The notes: generated by a model not told the origin, from the letters alone. A stretch of 64,000 nt of DNA from Sphingomonas pokkalii (GCF_003096275.1 NZ_QENQ01000001.1:1856731-1920730), one strand, 5' to 3'; shown: positions 10,801-19,908, numbered from the stretch's first letter. Translations and numbers: made by a program.

Positions 10801-13269
10801 GCGCGCGAGATCGGCATAGAGATCGGGCGGGAAGGATTTGCCGAGCGCCAGCAAGCGCCGCGCATAGACGATCTTGCGTCCCGGATCGCCGATCGCGGTC
10901 TGGCCACCATCCACCGTCGGCCCGCCGGCAAGCGTTGCCAGCTCGCGTAGCACGGCCGCGCGTTGCTCCCCCGCGCCCGGCACCGTCGCCTCGGTCGCGC
11001 GCATCTGAAGGTCATAGTCGGCATCGGCGACCGCGACATCGGCAAGCAACCCGAGCAATCGGGAATCCGCACCCTGCAGTGCGATCCGCTCCAGCACCCG
11101 ACGCTTCGCCCAGCCCAGCACCCCGCGCACCCCCGGCTCGTCGCCCGATGCGTCGGCGATCATATCGAGCAGGCCGTCGATCGCCGCGAAGAACTGGCCT
11201 GCCGTCCCGCCATATTCTGCGGCATATTGCAGGATGCCGATCGCCTCGCCCCGGCGCCGCTGGCGCTTCAGCTCGGTCGCCAGTCGCAGCATCGCATCGG
11301 CATCGCCCGGTGCGGCGGCGAACGCCTTGCGCAACTCGCTGAGCGCCTGCTCGCCCAGCCCCGCTTCGGTGTACACCGCCGCCTTGAACGCGCGCGTGCC
11401 TGCCTCGTCGGTCTCCGAAAGCTGCGCCATCAGTCCGTCCAGCTCGGCCTGGCGCTCGGTCGATGGGCTAGCGCCCCCCGTGTTGCGCAACAGCTCCAGG
11501 ATCAGGCGGCGGACATTGTCGTCGCGATTGGCCGGATCGATCGCCACCAGCCGACGCAGCGTCGTCTCCAGCCTGGCCGTGTCGCGGATGCGCGCATAGA
11601 GCCGGGCGAGTTGATTTAGCGTCGCGGTCTCGCTCGCGCCACTGCGCGCGGCGAAGCGGCGGACGACATCGGCGGCGGATTCGGGTTTGCTCTGCGCGAG
11701 ATACAGCGCGACCAGCAGGTCGATCTCGCCGGCGCGCAAAGTGCCGGCGTCCAGCCGGGCGCGGCTTGCCTGCACCAGTGCGTCCAACTGATCGGTCTTG
11801 CGCGCCAGCGCGACGATCTGGCGCTCGATATTGCGGCGCCGTGCGGGCAGCATGGTCTCGGACCAGAGCGACTGCCATCGCCGCAGCGCGTCGGCATTGT
11901 CGCCGGTCGCAGCGGCCAGTTGCGCGATGTGCGCGCGCCGGTCGTAGCTGAGCGGCGTGCCCCGCCCCTCGCTGCCGCGCAGGATCGCAAGCGCCGCGTC
12001 GAGCCGTCCGAGTCGCTCATAGCCGTCCGCAATATCGTCGATCAGCGCCCCGCGCGCGTCGCCGCGTTCGACCAGTTGCAACTCGGCCAGCGCCTTTCCG
12101 ACGTCGCCGGCGTCGAGATAGGCTTCAAACAGGAACAGGTGCGTCGCCGTGGCGACCGCCGGGTCGCCAGCGCTGCCGTTCAGCAGCGCGACGGCTTCGT
12201 TCTGCAACCCCATGCCGATCATCGAGCGGGCGCCCGCCGTCAGCACATCGGCGCGGCCGCGATTGGCGGCGAACAGCGCGCGATAGGTCGCTACGGCCTG
12301 TGCCTCGTCCCCGCGCGCCAGATACAGCGCGGCGAGCCGGCCATACAGGTCCGCCTGGTGCGGGTCCGCCGCGATCATGCGGCGAAACTCTGCTTCGCTC
12401 GCCGCCTGGTCGCCCGCAAGGTCGAGCAGCCCGGTCAGGCGCTGGCGCAGCGCCGGGCTTTGGGCATGCTCGATGATCGCGATCGCCGGCTGGATCTGGC
12501 CGATTTCCAGCATCGCATCGACCTGTGCAGCGAGGACGGGCTCGCTCTCCGGCAAGGAGCGCAGCACGGCGAGCGCGCCCGGCAGGTCGCCCGACACCCG
12601 ATATGCCTCAACCAGCAGCGCCAGCGCATAGCGCGCATCGTCAGCGCCCTTCGCGGCGGCGACAGCCCGCAGCGCAGTGGTGCGCGCCGTGCGCCCGTCG
12701 CCCGCCGCCAGCGCCCATTGGGTGCGCTCCAGCCATTCGAAAAGCTCCCCGGCGGTATCCGCCGCGACGCGATCGAGCGCCGCCCGGGGTCGGTTCAGCA
12801 GCGCCAGCAGCTGTGCCAGCGGGCGCGCTTGCGACGAGGGCCGGCTCGCCGCAAAGGCGACCAGCGTGTCCGGACGGCGCATCGCCGCCATCACGGCAAG
12901 CCGCATGTCGATGCGGCGCTGCGTCGCGGGATCGCCGATCGCGGCGCGCGCGCGACGATAGGCCTGCTCCGCCGCAACGCTCTCTCCCAGGGCGTCGAGC
13001 AGTTCGGCGCGGACAAGTTCCCCCCCGGGCGAGGGTGCGGTCTTGAGCCCGGCGTCGATCGCGGCAAGCGCGCCGTCGCGGTCGCCGCCCTCCCACTGGC
13101 GCTGGGCCCGCTGCACCCACGCCTCGCGCGGGGCAGCATCCGACACGGCAACCCCCTCCCCGCCGGCCTGGGCGAGGGCGACGCCCGGCGCGACCAGGCT
13201 GGTCGACAGCGACAGCGCGAGCAACAATTTCCTGGACGCGCCGGGCCTTGCCGAAATCAATGTCATCAT
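7894..13269 (-). CDS. Very large secreted TPR-repeat protein (1791 aa)
   Basis: A 1791-aa protein with a signal peptide (about residues 1-35, ending GVALAQ) followed by almost continuous alpha-helical repeats of TPR type, for example the repeated Y-x-R-L-A-A-L-Y-L-A-R-G-D-E-A-Q pattern. No catalytic domain is visible, so it probably acts as a periplasmic scaffold. The start at 13269 was chosen because its ATG overlaps the stop of the VWA gene. It is the fifth gene of the BatA/VWA operon, where smaller TPR proteins (BatB/C/E-like) are usual; this length is far beyond the norm. Ala/Arg/Asp-rich composition matches its neighbours. Confidence 0.88.
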   Translation of the reverse strand: MMTLISARPGASRKLLLALSLSTSLVAPGVALAQAGGEGVAVSDAAPREAWVQRAQRQWEGGDRDGALAAIDAGLKTAPSPGGELVRAELLDALGESVAAEQAYRRARAAIGDPATQRRIDMRLAVMAAMRRPDTLVAFAASRPSSQARPLAQLLALLNRPRAALDRVAADTAGELFEWLERTQWALAAGDGRTARTTALRAVAAAKGADDARYALALLVEAYRVSGDLPGALAVLRSLPESEPVLAAQVDAMLEIGQIQPAIAIIEHAQSPALRQRLTGLLDLAGDQAASEAEFRRMIAADPHQADLYGRLAALYLARGDEAQAVATYRALFAANRGRADVLTAGARSMIGMGLQNEAVALLNGSAGDPAVATATHLFLFEAYLDAGDVGKALAELQLVERGDARGALIDDIADGYERLGRLDAALAILRGSEGRGTPLSYDRRAHIAQLAAATGDNADALRRWQSLWSETMLPARRRNIERQIVALARKTDQLDALVQASRARLDAGTLRAGEIDLLVALYLAQSKPESAADVVRRFAARSGASETATLNQLARLYARIRDTARLETTLRRLVAIDPANRDDNVRRLILELLRNTGGASPSTERQAELDGLMAQLSETDEAGTRAFKAAVYTEAGLGEQALSELRKAFAAAPGDADAMLRLATELKRQRRRGEAIGILQYAAEYGGTAGQFFAAIDGLLDMIADASGDEPGVRGVLGWAKRRVLERIALQGADSRLLGLLADVAVADADYDLQMRATEATVPGAGEQRAAVLRELATLAGGPTVDGGQTAIGDPGRKIVYARRLLALGKSFPPDLYADLARTMLKEKDEAGAERAFALMSAMGGLVNVDETKGDAYAAAGRPAQALTNYARALLQDQSNFDLLVKTSILREGAGQDDLAWRWYWRGLRTLIARQPMTPLAAGDDRDLDVRRYYATMVEGLLLTWPRSSAAADAMLADLQRQFLAEMAPLGPGAANVLTDHPRLALIVDLGHRIADAGRAGAVLADWDAMLDRSFAKDATYRRAAGIRAQLTGRGATPAIGAQEGWPIAALRAQALAMGNDMLRFVSALSRDDSKEVQALLATALAEEEAARDEAARMPSGNFRQPIYILMLAEAMDRLSPETFRDAVLAPLQRSPARDAILFDLFRASSARYARLEKIAGSRLIAPDRLLALTISQSNRRLGVSLRTSRTGGDAGSDWLGQFTTDQLITLYDGLVARLVGGEGDSMISDLALADLLRRPLDAGQRDRLAAVLDRDVAIVRDSRTGSGGPLVVRLLQFEAAAANRPLVLRAAKAVAARYADSAALPGVLERWYAGERTQAFLQLTALAESLSQSGYTSSRIDQVIANFLPDIRRQQIAAFLADPGSDPGAAATAYQQLATDDAGTSVEQRLAMARKMVGIDPGNPRYRDQVLALTAQRSDWPAFAEALKARVAGESDDTLATTMLALTYRLLDRQQDAADVAKAAGVDLDDVDLLVHLLNRSQAMRARGGGGGLAGLFTPLYEAYRAHAPHLPSVVAVAARQARASGSGGPAGDAGLGPLLQAAREPDGGRGTLRAIWRDSAGASENEAGRTRLGFVYTLNAAVRAGEAGAAWIAEPRISAELQRYPAAMAPVQQARQQMLYAVGAEGPVRRGEGEAVLRQLLDAARGGSADADDVRRLMAVALRMDAALAPGDLAVLDQRLRDMPVMSPDGRLDAAHIYARSGDFANAAAFLQAGLVQMLYPADMLDSVEALSVAMQRAVGILALWRDDAARQRVYDALARTLEARKRGPNGADLPDLPKLTGGGEPEQ

Positions 13270-15725
13270 GTCCTCGGCCTTCCCCGCGAAGGCCATCGCC
13301 GATAGCCGAGTTCGGCCAGATACAAAGTGAGCGCAAGCAGCGCGAACCACGGCCACAAGTCCGTGGCCGCCAGCCCGGTCGGCGCCGGTAGCGCACCCGG
13401 CCCAAGATCGGGCGTCTCACGGTGCCAGCCGCCGGTGCGCTGCGACACTATCGCCATAGGCAGCACCATCGACGCCGGCGTGGCGTCGGGGGGTGCCAGG
13501 TCGGAACGTGCCGCGTCCGCCGCATAGACCAACCGGTCGCCATCGCGCACTTCGACGCGCGCCGGCTGGGCCGACGGCCATGCGAAATCGGCCTCGAACA
13601 GCCCGGGCGCGCGCGCCTCCAGCGGTGCGACGGTGCGCAGCGTGCGGCCGGAATCGTCCACCAGCGTCAGCGTCGGCGCGCGTTCCTGCCCTGCGGACGC
13701 GGCGCCAAGCCGCTGGACCGCCACCGTCAGCCGATCGAACCGGCGTGCGATCGTCACGTCGAAGGCGGGATCGCGCCGCGCCGTCATCGCCAGCACCCGC
13801 GCAAGCCAGCCGCCATAGCCCGGCCAGCTCCGCCAGTTCGCGGTTCCACCGCCCAGCGGCTCGGTGGCGAGCGCCGTCACGCGACCGCTGCCGACCTGCC
13901 AGCTGCTCAGTACCGGGTCCCCCTCGGCGGTGCGCAGCAGCGCCTGTGCCTCGGGGCGGAGCTGTGCCGGGACATAGCCCGAAAGCGGCGGGGCCGCCGC
14001 AATGCGGCTTCCGCCCCACCCCCTATCCTCAGGCGCAGCGCGCAGGGCAAAGCTGCCAGCGCGATAGGCCGGCTGGGGCTTGGTCTGCGGTTGCTTGAAG
14101 TCCAGCTCGATCAGGCTGAACTCGTCGGGGACCGAATAGAACTGGCCCCGCCCGATACGCGCCCATTCGGCCATGCTCTTTTCGTCATCGATCTGCCCGC
14201 CCACCGCGACGGTTGAAAGGTTGATGCGGCTGTCCGCGATGTGCCGGATCAGTTGCTGATAGCGGTCCTCGGCAACGCCCCCGTCGGAAATGACGAGGAT
14301 GTGGCGATAGCGCGCCTCGACATCCTTGAGCCCGTACAGCGCCTCCTGCAGGGCGGGGAACAACACGCTCGCGCCCTGTGCCTGCATCCGGCCGATGGAC
14401 CGTTCGATATCGGGAATGTCGGTGGCGTGGTGCATCGGCACGGACCATTGCCGCGCGCCATAGAACTCGACCACGCCGATCCAGTCGTTCGGCGCGAGCT
14501 TGCGCACGGTCTGCCGGGCGATCTGCTTGGCGAGTTCCAGCCGCTCGCCCTGCATCGAGCCGGAGCTGTCGATGACGATGGCGAGCGCGACGCTGGGCTG
14601 GATCTGCTTTTCCTGCTGGCGCGCCGTGATCGGCAGCGCCGCGCCGAGCGGCGTGCCGGCATAGCCCCCGCTGCCGAACGCCGACAGCCCGCCCGATGCG
14701 AGCAGCCCGGTGGAATCGCGCGCGACGGCGCGGTTGATCCGGCGCTGCGCCTCGATCGGAAGCTGGGCGGCAGGCACGTCGTCGAGCACGACCAGCGGCC
14801 AGCGCGCGGGATCGACCTGCCCGGCCAGCGCCGCCGGGCGTTCCGCCGTCACGGTGAAGCCCGCGCCGAGCAGCTGCTGGAGCATCGCCGCCCCGCCCGT
14901 CTGCCGCGCGCCGACATAGAGCAGCGGCAGCGCCGGCTGCACTGCCGCCAGCGTCTCGACCCTGCTCTTGCCGTCGAGCGTCACGCGCAGCGGCAGGAAC
15001 CCCGCCTGTTCGGCAGGCACGGTCAGGACCACGCGCGCCGCGCCATCAGCAGCGAAGGGCTGGCTGACCGCGCGTTCGCGCCCGCCGCTATCGATCGTCA
15101 GCCGGTGCGGCGCGTCGTCCGCGCCCTCCACCAGCGCCTCGATCCGCAGCGTCTCGCCGACGCGCGCAGTGCCGACATGGACCTCGGCGAGGAAGGGCGC
15201 AGCCGCCGGGCCCGGCACGGCGATGCTGTTGACCGGAATGCCGCGCCGGACCAGCGCAGCGACGCTGTCTTCCCAGTGCCGGTCGGTCGATCGCCCGCCG
15301 CTAATCACGGTCACGGCGCCACCCGTCGCCAGCGGGATTTCGGCAAGCGCACGGGCAAGCGCGGTGGACAGCGAGCCATCGGTGACGATCGGCGGCTGCG
15401 ATCCGTTGCCACTGCCGCGCGTGCCGCCCAGCTGGATCACGCGTAGCGTGCCCCGCGCCGTCGCCGCCAGCCGATCGAAGGCGCGCCGTGCGGCCTGCTG
15501 ACCCTGCGTGCCCAGCGCCTCGCGCTGATCGAGAATGACGACCTGCACTCCCGGACCATGCGCACGGATCAGGCTGGGTTGCATCAGGGCAAGGACCAGC
15601 ACGGCAAGGATCGCGGCGCGCAGCCCCAGATGCGTCCAGCGTGGGCGCTGGCGCATGGGCAACCACAGCAGCGGCACCAACGCGAACAGCCACGCAGCCT
15701 GCGGATAGAGAAAGGTCAGCGTCAT
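13266..15725 (-). CDS. VWA-domain membrane protein (BatA/BatB-like)
   Basis: An 819-aa protein. The N-terminus has two transmembrane helices (about 8-25 and 33-52) of BatA type. A central von Willebrand A domain carries the MIDAS motif VIDSSGSM with the later Thr/Asp elements (VISDGGVAED). A C-terminal beta-rich region follows, with a final membrane segment near the end (LWPWFALLALTLYLAELGY). The start at ATG 15725 overlaps the stop of the BatA gene in an ATGA. VWA proteins of this kind are partners of MoxR ATPases. The VWA domain probably faces the periplasm. The gene also contains a glutamine-amidotransferase-like middle segment (LLYVGARQTGG onward), a fold seen in related proteins. Confidence 0.87.
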   Translation of the reverse strand: MTLTFLYPQAAWLFALVPLLWLPMRQRPRWTHLGLRAAILAVLVLALMQPSLIRAHGPGVQVVILDQREALGTQGQQAARRAFDRLAATARGTLRVIQLGGTRGSGNGSQPPIVTDGSLSTALARALAEIPLATGGAVTVISGGRSTDRHWEDSVAALVRRGIPVNSIAVPGPAAAPFLAEVHVGTARVGETLRIEALVEGADDAPHRLTIDSGGRERAVSQPFAADGAARVVLTVPAEQAGFLPLRVTLDGKSRVETLAAVQPALPLLYVGARQTGGAAMLQQLLGAGFTVTAERPAALAGQVDPARWPLVVLDDVPAAQLPIEAQRRINRAVARDSTGLLASGGLSAFGSGGYAGTPLGAALPITARQQEKQIQPSVALAIVIDSSGSMQGERLELAKQIARQTVRKLAPNDWIGVVEFYGARQWSVPMHHATDIPDIERSIGRMQAQGASVLFPALQEALYGLKDVEARYRHILVISDGGVAEDRYQQLIRHIADSRINLSTVAVGGQIDDEKSMAEWARIGRGQFYSVPDEFSLIELDFKQPQTKPQPAYRAGSFALRAAPEDRGWGGSRIAAAPPLSGYVPAQLRPEAQALLRTAEGDPVLSSWQVGSGRVTALATEPLGGGTANWRSWPGYGGWLARVLAMTARRDPAFDVTIARRFDRLTVAVQRLGAASAGQERAPTLTLVDDSGRTLRTVAPLEARAPGLFEADFAWPSAQPARVEVRDGDRLVYAADAARSDLAPPDATPASMVLPMAIVSQRTGGWHRETPDLGPGALPAPTGLAATDLWPWFALLALTLYLAELGYRRWPSRGRPRT

Positions 15726-17392
15726 GCGATGAGACCGCGCTGGAGCAGCCACCATTCGGCGGCAAGCAGCAATCCCGCCGCGAGCACCAGCAGCACGAAC
15801 GGCAGGTCGGCGGGAAGCGCGCCGCCCTCGGGCGCAACGGCTGGACGCGCGGAGGTGTCGGCAGCGGCCAGGGTCACCGCGCGATCGGTCAGCGCCACGG
15901 GCGCCGCGTCGATCCGGGTGGCGACGCCCAGCAGGTCCGCACCGGCGCGATCGGGCAGCCCATAGAGCCGCGATTGATCGGGAATCGGCGCACCGGCCTT
16001 GGCATAGGGGCGCCAGCCATCGGCATTGCCCAGCCAGCGCAGGCTCTGTGCGAGGAAGATCGGCATGGCAGCATCGAGGGCGAAGGGCGAATCGGGCGCG
16101 AACAACGCGCGCCAAACGCCCACACGCCGCCGCGCGCCCTGCGTGATGTCCACGCCGATCGGCTTGCCCAGCGCATCGGCAATGGCGGACGCATCGACCT
16201 GCGCAAGGCCGAGTTCGTCCAGCCGGTCCGCAAGCGCGCCCTTCGCGGCATTGTCGGGCTCTGCAAAGGCAAATGCCCGGCCTTGCCGCGCCGGATCGGT
16301 GAACACCAGCGCCGGCAGTGCCAGCGATCCGGTCGCGCCGGCATCGCCGATCGCCACCTGCGCCGACGCCGCCGGCACGATGGTCAGCCCGCCATCCGCC
16401 GCGATGGCGGCGCGCACGACGTCCGGAGTCCCGCCGAGCAATGCGACGCGTAGCGGCGTGCGGTCGGGCAGGCGCAGCGCCGCCGCGTCGTCCTGCGGGA
16501 AGCCGTCGTTGCCGGCCAGCGTGACCTGGAGCACCTGCCCCGTCGCGGCAACATTGCGCACCAGATACTGGCCACCACCGGCATTCTCGACGCTGGTCGG
16601 CGCGAACGGCTTGCCGTCGAGCGTCCAGCGCAGTGCTGAGGGTGACGGGGATTCGCCCCGCGCGGCGGCGACCGCAACAAGGATGTCGGCGCGTCCCGCC
16701 ATGCCCGAGCGCGCCGGAGTCGCGCCCAGCGCCACGATGCCGCGATTGTCCGGCACTGCGCGCGCGAGATAGCCGGGCTGGACTGCCGTGCCCCGGGGCG
16801 CGGCCGGCGTGGCGTCGCGCAGGACCGGCCAGCCACCATAATAGCGGATCGTGTCGCCGGGCCCGCTTTCGCCCGTCCGGCGCAGCCACGCGCCAAAGCC
16901 CGATGGCCGCGCCTCGGCGGTCACCAGGTCCAGCCGCCGCGCGAGCAACGAATCGCTTTCGCCGGGGGCCAAAAGGCGCGTGCCCGCCGCGTCGCCGAGG
17001 AATACCGCGCGGCGCTGCGCAGGCGTAGCGCGGACATCGGCGAGCAGCGCGCGCTTGGCGCGGGCGAGTTCGCCGGCGGGGGCCAGCAACGCGGAATTGT
17101 CGAGATAGAAGCGGCGGCTCGCGCCGGTTTCGGCGGGCGCCGCCTGCGGATGCGCCGCCGCCAGCCACAGCGCCAGCGCAATCGCGACGATCAGCGCAAA
17201 TGCCAGCCAGTGGCGGAACCGGCCTCCAAGCGCCCGCGCTGGCGCCTCCCGCATCGCCTGCGCCCACAGCGCCGCCGCCGGCAAATGCACGACGCGCCGC
17301 CGCGCGCGCAGCCGCTGGAGCAGATAGAGCAACGCGACCAGCGCCAGTGCACCGGCGATCGTGCCCGCAAGGCCAAAGGTAGCGAAGCTCAC
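15722..17392 (-). CDS. BatA-domain membrane protein
   Basis: A 556-aa protein with the N-terminal double-transmembrane BatA region (residues about 5-24 and 60-80, with the basic linker LRARRRVVHLPAAALW between them). A large extracytoplasmic domain with no visible MIDAS motif follows, then a C-terminal transmembrane helix (LPFVLLVLAAGLLLAAEWWLL). It overlaps the DUF58 gene by ATGA at one end and the VWA gene at the other, so the three are translationally coupled. Likely a structural partner of the VWA protein in a MoxR-linked envelope complex. Confidence 0.83.
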   Translation of the reverse strand: MSFATFGLAGTIAGALALVALLYLLQRLRARRRVVHLPAAALWAQAMREAPARALGGRFRHWLAFALIVAIALALWLAAAHPQAAPAETGASRRFYLDNSALLAPAGELARAKRALLADVRATPAQRRAVFLGDAAGTRLLAPGESDSLLARRLDLVTAEARPSGFGAWLRRTGESGPGDTIRYYGGWPVLRDATPAAPRGTAVQPGYLARAVPDNRGIVALGATPARSGMAGRADILVAVAAARGESPSPSALRWTLDGKPFAPTSVENAGGGQYLVRNVAATGQVLQVTLAGNDGFPQDDAAALRLPDRTPLRVALLGGTPDVVRAAIAADGGLTIVPAASAQVAIGDAGATGSLALPALVFTDPARQGRAFAFAEPDNAAKGALADRLDELGLAQVDASAIADALGKPIGVDITQGARRRVGVWRALFAPDSPFALDAAMPIFLAQSLRWLGNADGWRPYAKAGAPIPDQSRLYGLPDRAGADLLGVATRIDAAPVALTDRAVTLAAADTSARPAVAPEGGALPADLPFVLLVLAAGLLLAAEWWLLQRGLIA

Positions 17393-18303
17393 AGCACGAT
17401 ACTCCCGTTCGCCAGAACCGGGCTCAGCTGGTCAATCACGTCGCGGTCGGCATCGACGCGGATCAGCGTGGCGCCGCGCTGCTGCACGAACCCGTCCAGC
17501 GCATCGGTAAAGCCGCGATATGCCGCGCGATACCGCGCAATCAGTTCGTCGGTGATCGTCACCGACAGCCCCGCTTCGCGCTCGCCGTCCTCGATCGAAA
17601 CATCGCCGTACAGATCGTGCAGCAGCGTCGGGTCCGCGTCGCTCGCGCGAGTCATCTGGACGAGCAGCAGCCGGTGCGGCAGCCGGCCCAGCGCCTGAAG
17701 GACACCCTCCAGCCCGTCATCGTCGAAGAAATCGGAGACGATCACCACCAGCCCGCGCCGCAGCCGCATCGCGGCCAGATGCGTGAGCGCCGCCGCCAGC
17801 GCCGTGCCGCCCGCCGGCGCCTGTTCCGACAACGCGCGCGCCACCTGCACGATCGCGCCCTTGCCCGACATATTGCGCAGGCGAGTCGCCAGATCGTCGC
17901 CAAACGACAACAGCGACAGTGCGTCATGCTGCCGCGCCACCGTCGCCGCCAGCGCCAGCGCGGTCCGCATCGCCGGATCGATGCGCGGTGCGGCTTCGGC
18001 AAACATGCTGCGCGAAGCGTCGAGCATCAGATAGACCGGCAGGTCCTGTCGCTCCTCGAACACGCGGACGAAGGTCTTGCCCAGGCGGCGATAGATGTTC
18101 CAGTCGATTGCGCGCAAATCGTCGCCGGCGACATAGGGTTTGAAATCGGCGAAGTCGGAACCCTGTCCCCGCGCCGTCGTGCGCTGCTCGGCGAGCCGCC
18201 CGCCCTTTTGCGCGGCGGCGATGCGGAGCGTCATCGCATTGACCCGCGCGAGGAAGGCGGGATCGAACAGCGCCTCGAACCGGGCGGATGCGACGTCGGT
18301 CAT
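17389..18303 (-). CDS. DUF58 domain protein
   Basis: A 304-aa cytosolic protein with the hallmark DUF58 segment GSDFADFKPYVAGDDLRAID followed by WNIYRRLGK, and a VWA-like fold downstream (LMLDASRSM, a DxSxS-type MIDAS, then VVIVSDFFDDDG). DUF58 proteins sit between moxR and batA in many bacteria and probably link the ATPase to its membrane partners. It overlaps both neighbours by four bases. Identification is firm; the biochemical role is not known. Confidence 0.9.
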   Translation of the reverse strand: MTDVASARFEALFDPAFLARVNAMTLRIAAAQKGGRLAEQRTTARGQGSDFADFKPYVAGDDLRAIDWNIYRRLGKTFVRVFEERQDLPVYLMLDASRSMFAEAAPRIDPAMRTALALAATVARQHDALSLLSFGDDLATRLRNMSGKGAIVQVARALSEQAPAGGTALAAALTHLAAMRLRRGLVVIVSDFFDDDGLEGVLQALGRLPHRLLLVQMTRASDADPTLLHDLYGDVSIEDGEREAGLSVTITDELIARYRAAYRGFTDALDGFVQQRGATLIRVDADRDVIDQLSPVLANGSIVL

Positions 18304-19745
18304 TGCCCGACCCCCTCGCGACGGAAATAGCGTTCGAGCAGGCGCTGCTCCTCCGCCGTTCGCGGCCGGTGGAGCACACGGCCCGCCTGCGCAGTGCCGG
18401 CGCCGCGCGCCTGCGCCGCGACGGTTCCGGCGGGCATCGCATGCGGCGGCGCGTTGCGCGTGGTGCTGCTCACGCGCCCGACATTGACGGTCCCGACGAC
18501 ACGGTCCTCCATCGGCACGGCAAGCATCAGCGACGACGAGCCGCGCGCGCGCTTCAGGCCTTCCTGGCCGTTGCCGCGATTGGAGCCTTGCTGGCCGTTG
18601 CGGTTGCTGCCCTGCCCGCCGGAGCCGCCCGATTGCTGCCGCTGCGAGCGATTGCGCTGGCCCGAGCCCTGTTGGCCGTCATTGCCGTTGGAGGCGCGCG
18701 GCGGCGCGGCGCTTGCCATCGGGCTGGGGGCATTCCGGCCCGCGCGCGCGCCGGCTGCCGGCTTTGCCTGGGTCTCGATCGCTGCCGCCGCCTGGCCGTG
18801 TGCCTCGGGCGCCTCTGCCGCGCCGCGCCGCGCGGCATCGCTGCCTTCCTGCCGCGATGCCGGCGCCGGAGGCGACGTGCTGGCTCCCCCCAGATCGCGC
18901 GACTCCCCCGGCGCCGACGCCGCGCCCGACGGGCTGCCGGCAGACCGCTCGCCGGACGCACGCCGGTCCGCACCACCGACGGCATCGCCTGCTGCACCCC
19001 GCGCGAGCACCCCCGTTCCGCGCGATGCCAAATCACTGCCGCTTGCCGAGGCCCCGCCGCTGGCACCCGCCACCCGGGCAGCGGCACGCTCCGCGCGTGC
19101 GGCAGCCGCCTCGGATGACTCCGCAGTGCCGTTCGCCCCAGGACGCAGCCCCAGCTCCCGCGCCACTTGCCGCAGCGGATTTGCATCCTCGCCCCGCCGC
19201 ACGGCGCAGCCATGGTCGATCGCCAGCGCGATCAGCAGCACGATCAGCGCGCCTCCCGGCAGCACCCACCACCGCCGGGAGGCAGTCTCGCCAGCGCCCA
19301 GCGCCGCCATCGGTGCCGTCGCCGCGCGGTCCAGCCGGGGCTGCGCTTCCTGCAGCGCCGCTTCGCGAAAGCCGTCGCGCGCCGCGCCGGCGAGGAACTC
19401 CGCCACGATCTGGGTACGATCCTTGAGCGCCAGTTCGCGATCGATCAGCGACAGCGCAGCCCCGCGCGCGACGCGCAGGCGCGACACGCCCATGGCATAG
19501 ACCAGTCCGAATACTGTAGCCGGCAGCGCCACCGACACCGTGATCGGCAGCACGATGCCGATGGGCCGCATCAGCGCCGCGACCAGGCAGGCCAGGGGCG
19601 GAGCGATCGACACCATGCCGGCGACGGCCAGCGCACGCGCGCGTGCGTCGGCCCGGCCCGCCGCAGTCAGCGCGCGGCGTCCCCGACCCTCCAACATTTC
19701 GAGCCGCTCATTGAGCGCCTCGTCCGACCGATAGTGCATCCGCAT
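18300..19745 (-). CDS. Membrane protein with long disordered Gly/Ser/Asn-rich region
   Basis: A 481-aa protein, first gene of the BatA/VWA operon. The N-terminal part has two adjacent transmembrane segments (about 35-80) and a third near 155-175 (LIVLLIALAIDHG). A long low-complexity region follows (about 215-400), rich in Ala, Gly, Ser, Gln and Asn, with a conserved-looking C-terminus (RTAEEQRLLERYFRREG). It resembles the poorly characterised membrane protein often found beside DUF58/BatA genes, but I do not recognise a named family. ATG 19745 was chosen because it lies about 50 bases after the direct-repeat site, as in moxR and the M16 gene; ATG 19739 is an alternative. Confidence 0.7.
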   Translation of the reverse strand: MRMHYRSDEALNERLEMLEGRGRRALTAAGRADARARALAVAGMVSIAPPLACLVAALMRPIGIVLPITVSVALPATVFGLVYAMGVSRLRVARGAALSLIDRELALKDRTQIVAEFLAGAARDGFREAALQEAQPRLDRAATAPMAALGAGETASRRWWVLPGGALIVLLIALAIDHGCAVRRGEDANPLRQVARELGLRPGANGTAESSEAAAARAERAAARVAGASGGASASGSDLASRGTGVLARGAAGDAVGGADRRASGERSAGSPSGAASAPGESRDLGGASTSPPAPASRQEGSDAARRGAAEAPEAHGQAAAAIETQAKPAAGARAGRNAPSPMASAAPPRASNGNDGQQGSGQRNRSQRQQSGGSGGQGSNRNGQQGSNRGNGQEGLKRARGSSSLMLAVPMEDRVVGTVNVGRVSSTTRNAPPHAMPAGTVAAQARGAGTAQAGRVLHRPRTAEEQRLLERYFRREGVGQ

Positions 19746-19798
19746 CCCCGCCCACGGCGCTGCGCCCGGGCCTGTCCCCAAAACGCTATGCGCGCTGG

Positions 19799-19815
19799 CT
19801 TGCACCAACCTTGCC
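19799..19815 (-). promoter_or_regulatory. Candidate response-regulator site upstream of the BatA/VWA operon
   Basis: Read toward the leftward operon the site is GGCAAGGTTGGTGCAAG, with one mismatch in the first TGCAAG half-site and an 11-bp period. It lies 53 bases before ATG 19745, back to back with a second site that faces the M16 gene. Confidence 0.6.
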
Positions 19816-19843
19816 GACACATGCGCCTGTGGCGCTCCAACTC

Positions 19844-19860
19844 TGCAAGGTTGCTGCAAG
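19844..19860 (+). promoter_or_regulatory. Candidate response-regulator site upstream of the M16 peptidase
   Basis: The site reads TGCAAGGTTGCTGCAAG toward the rightward gene, two perfect half-sites 11 bp apart, 48 bases before ATG 19909. A TATTTG hexamer starts 23 bases after the site (19884), where a -10 element would lie if the repeat replaces the -35 box. Confidence 0.6.
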
Positions 19861-19908
19861 CAAGTCATGGTTCCTCAAGCCCGTATTTGCAGCGATGGAA
19901 CCCGCGCG

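Noticed and set aside
7819..10950. Long plus-strand open frame (1043 codons) opposite the TPR gene
   Set aside because: It is Arg/His/Gln-rich with no domain sense and mirrors the codon bias of the real minus-strand TPR gene, which has a signal peptide, coherent repeats and operon context.
13266..17267. 1333-codon frame that would fuse the BatA and VWA regions
   Set aside because: The upstream half is an out-of-frame shadow of the BatA gene. ATG 15725, overlapping the BatA stop, gives the proper N-terminal BatA-type helices.
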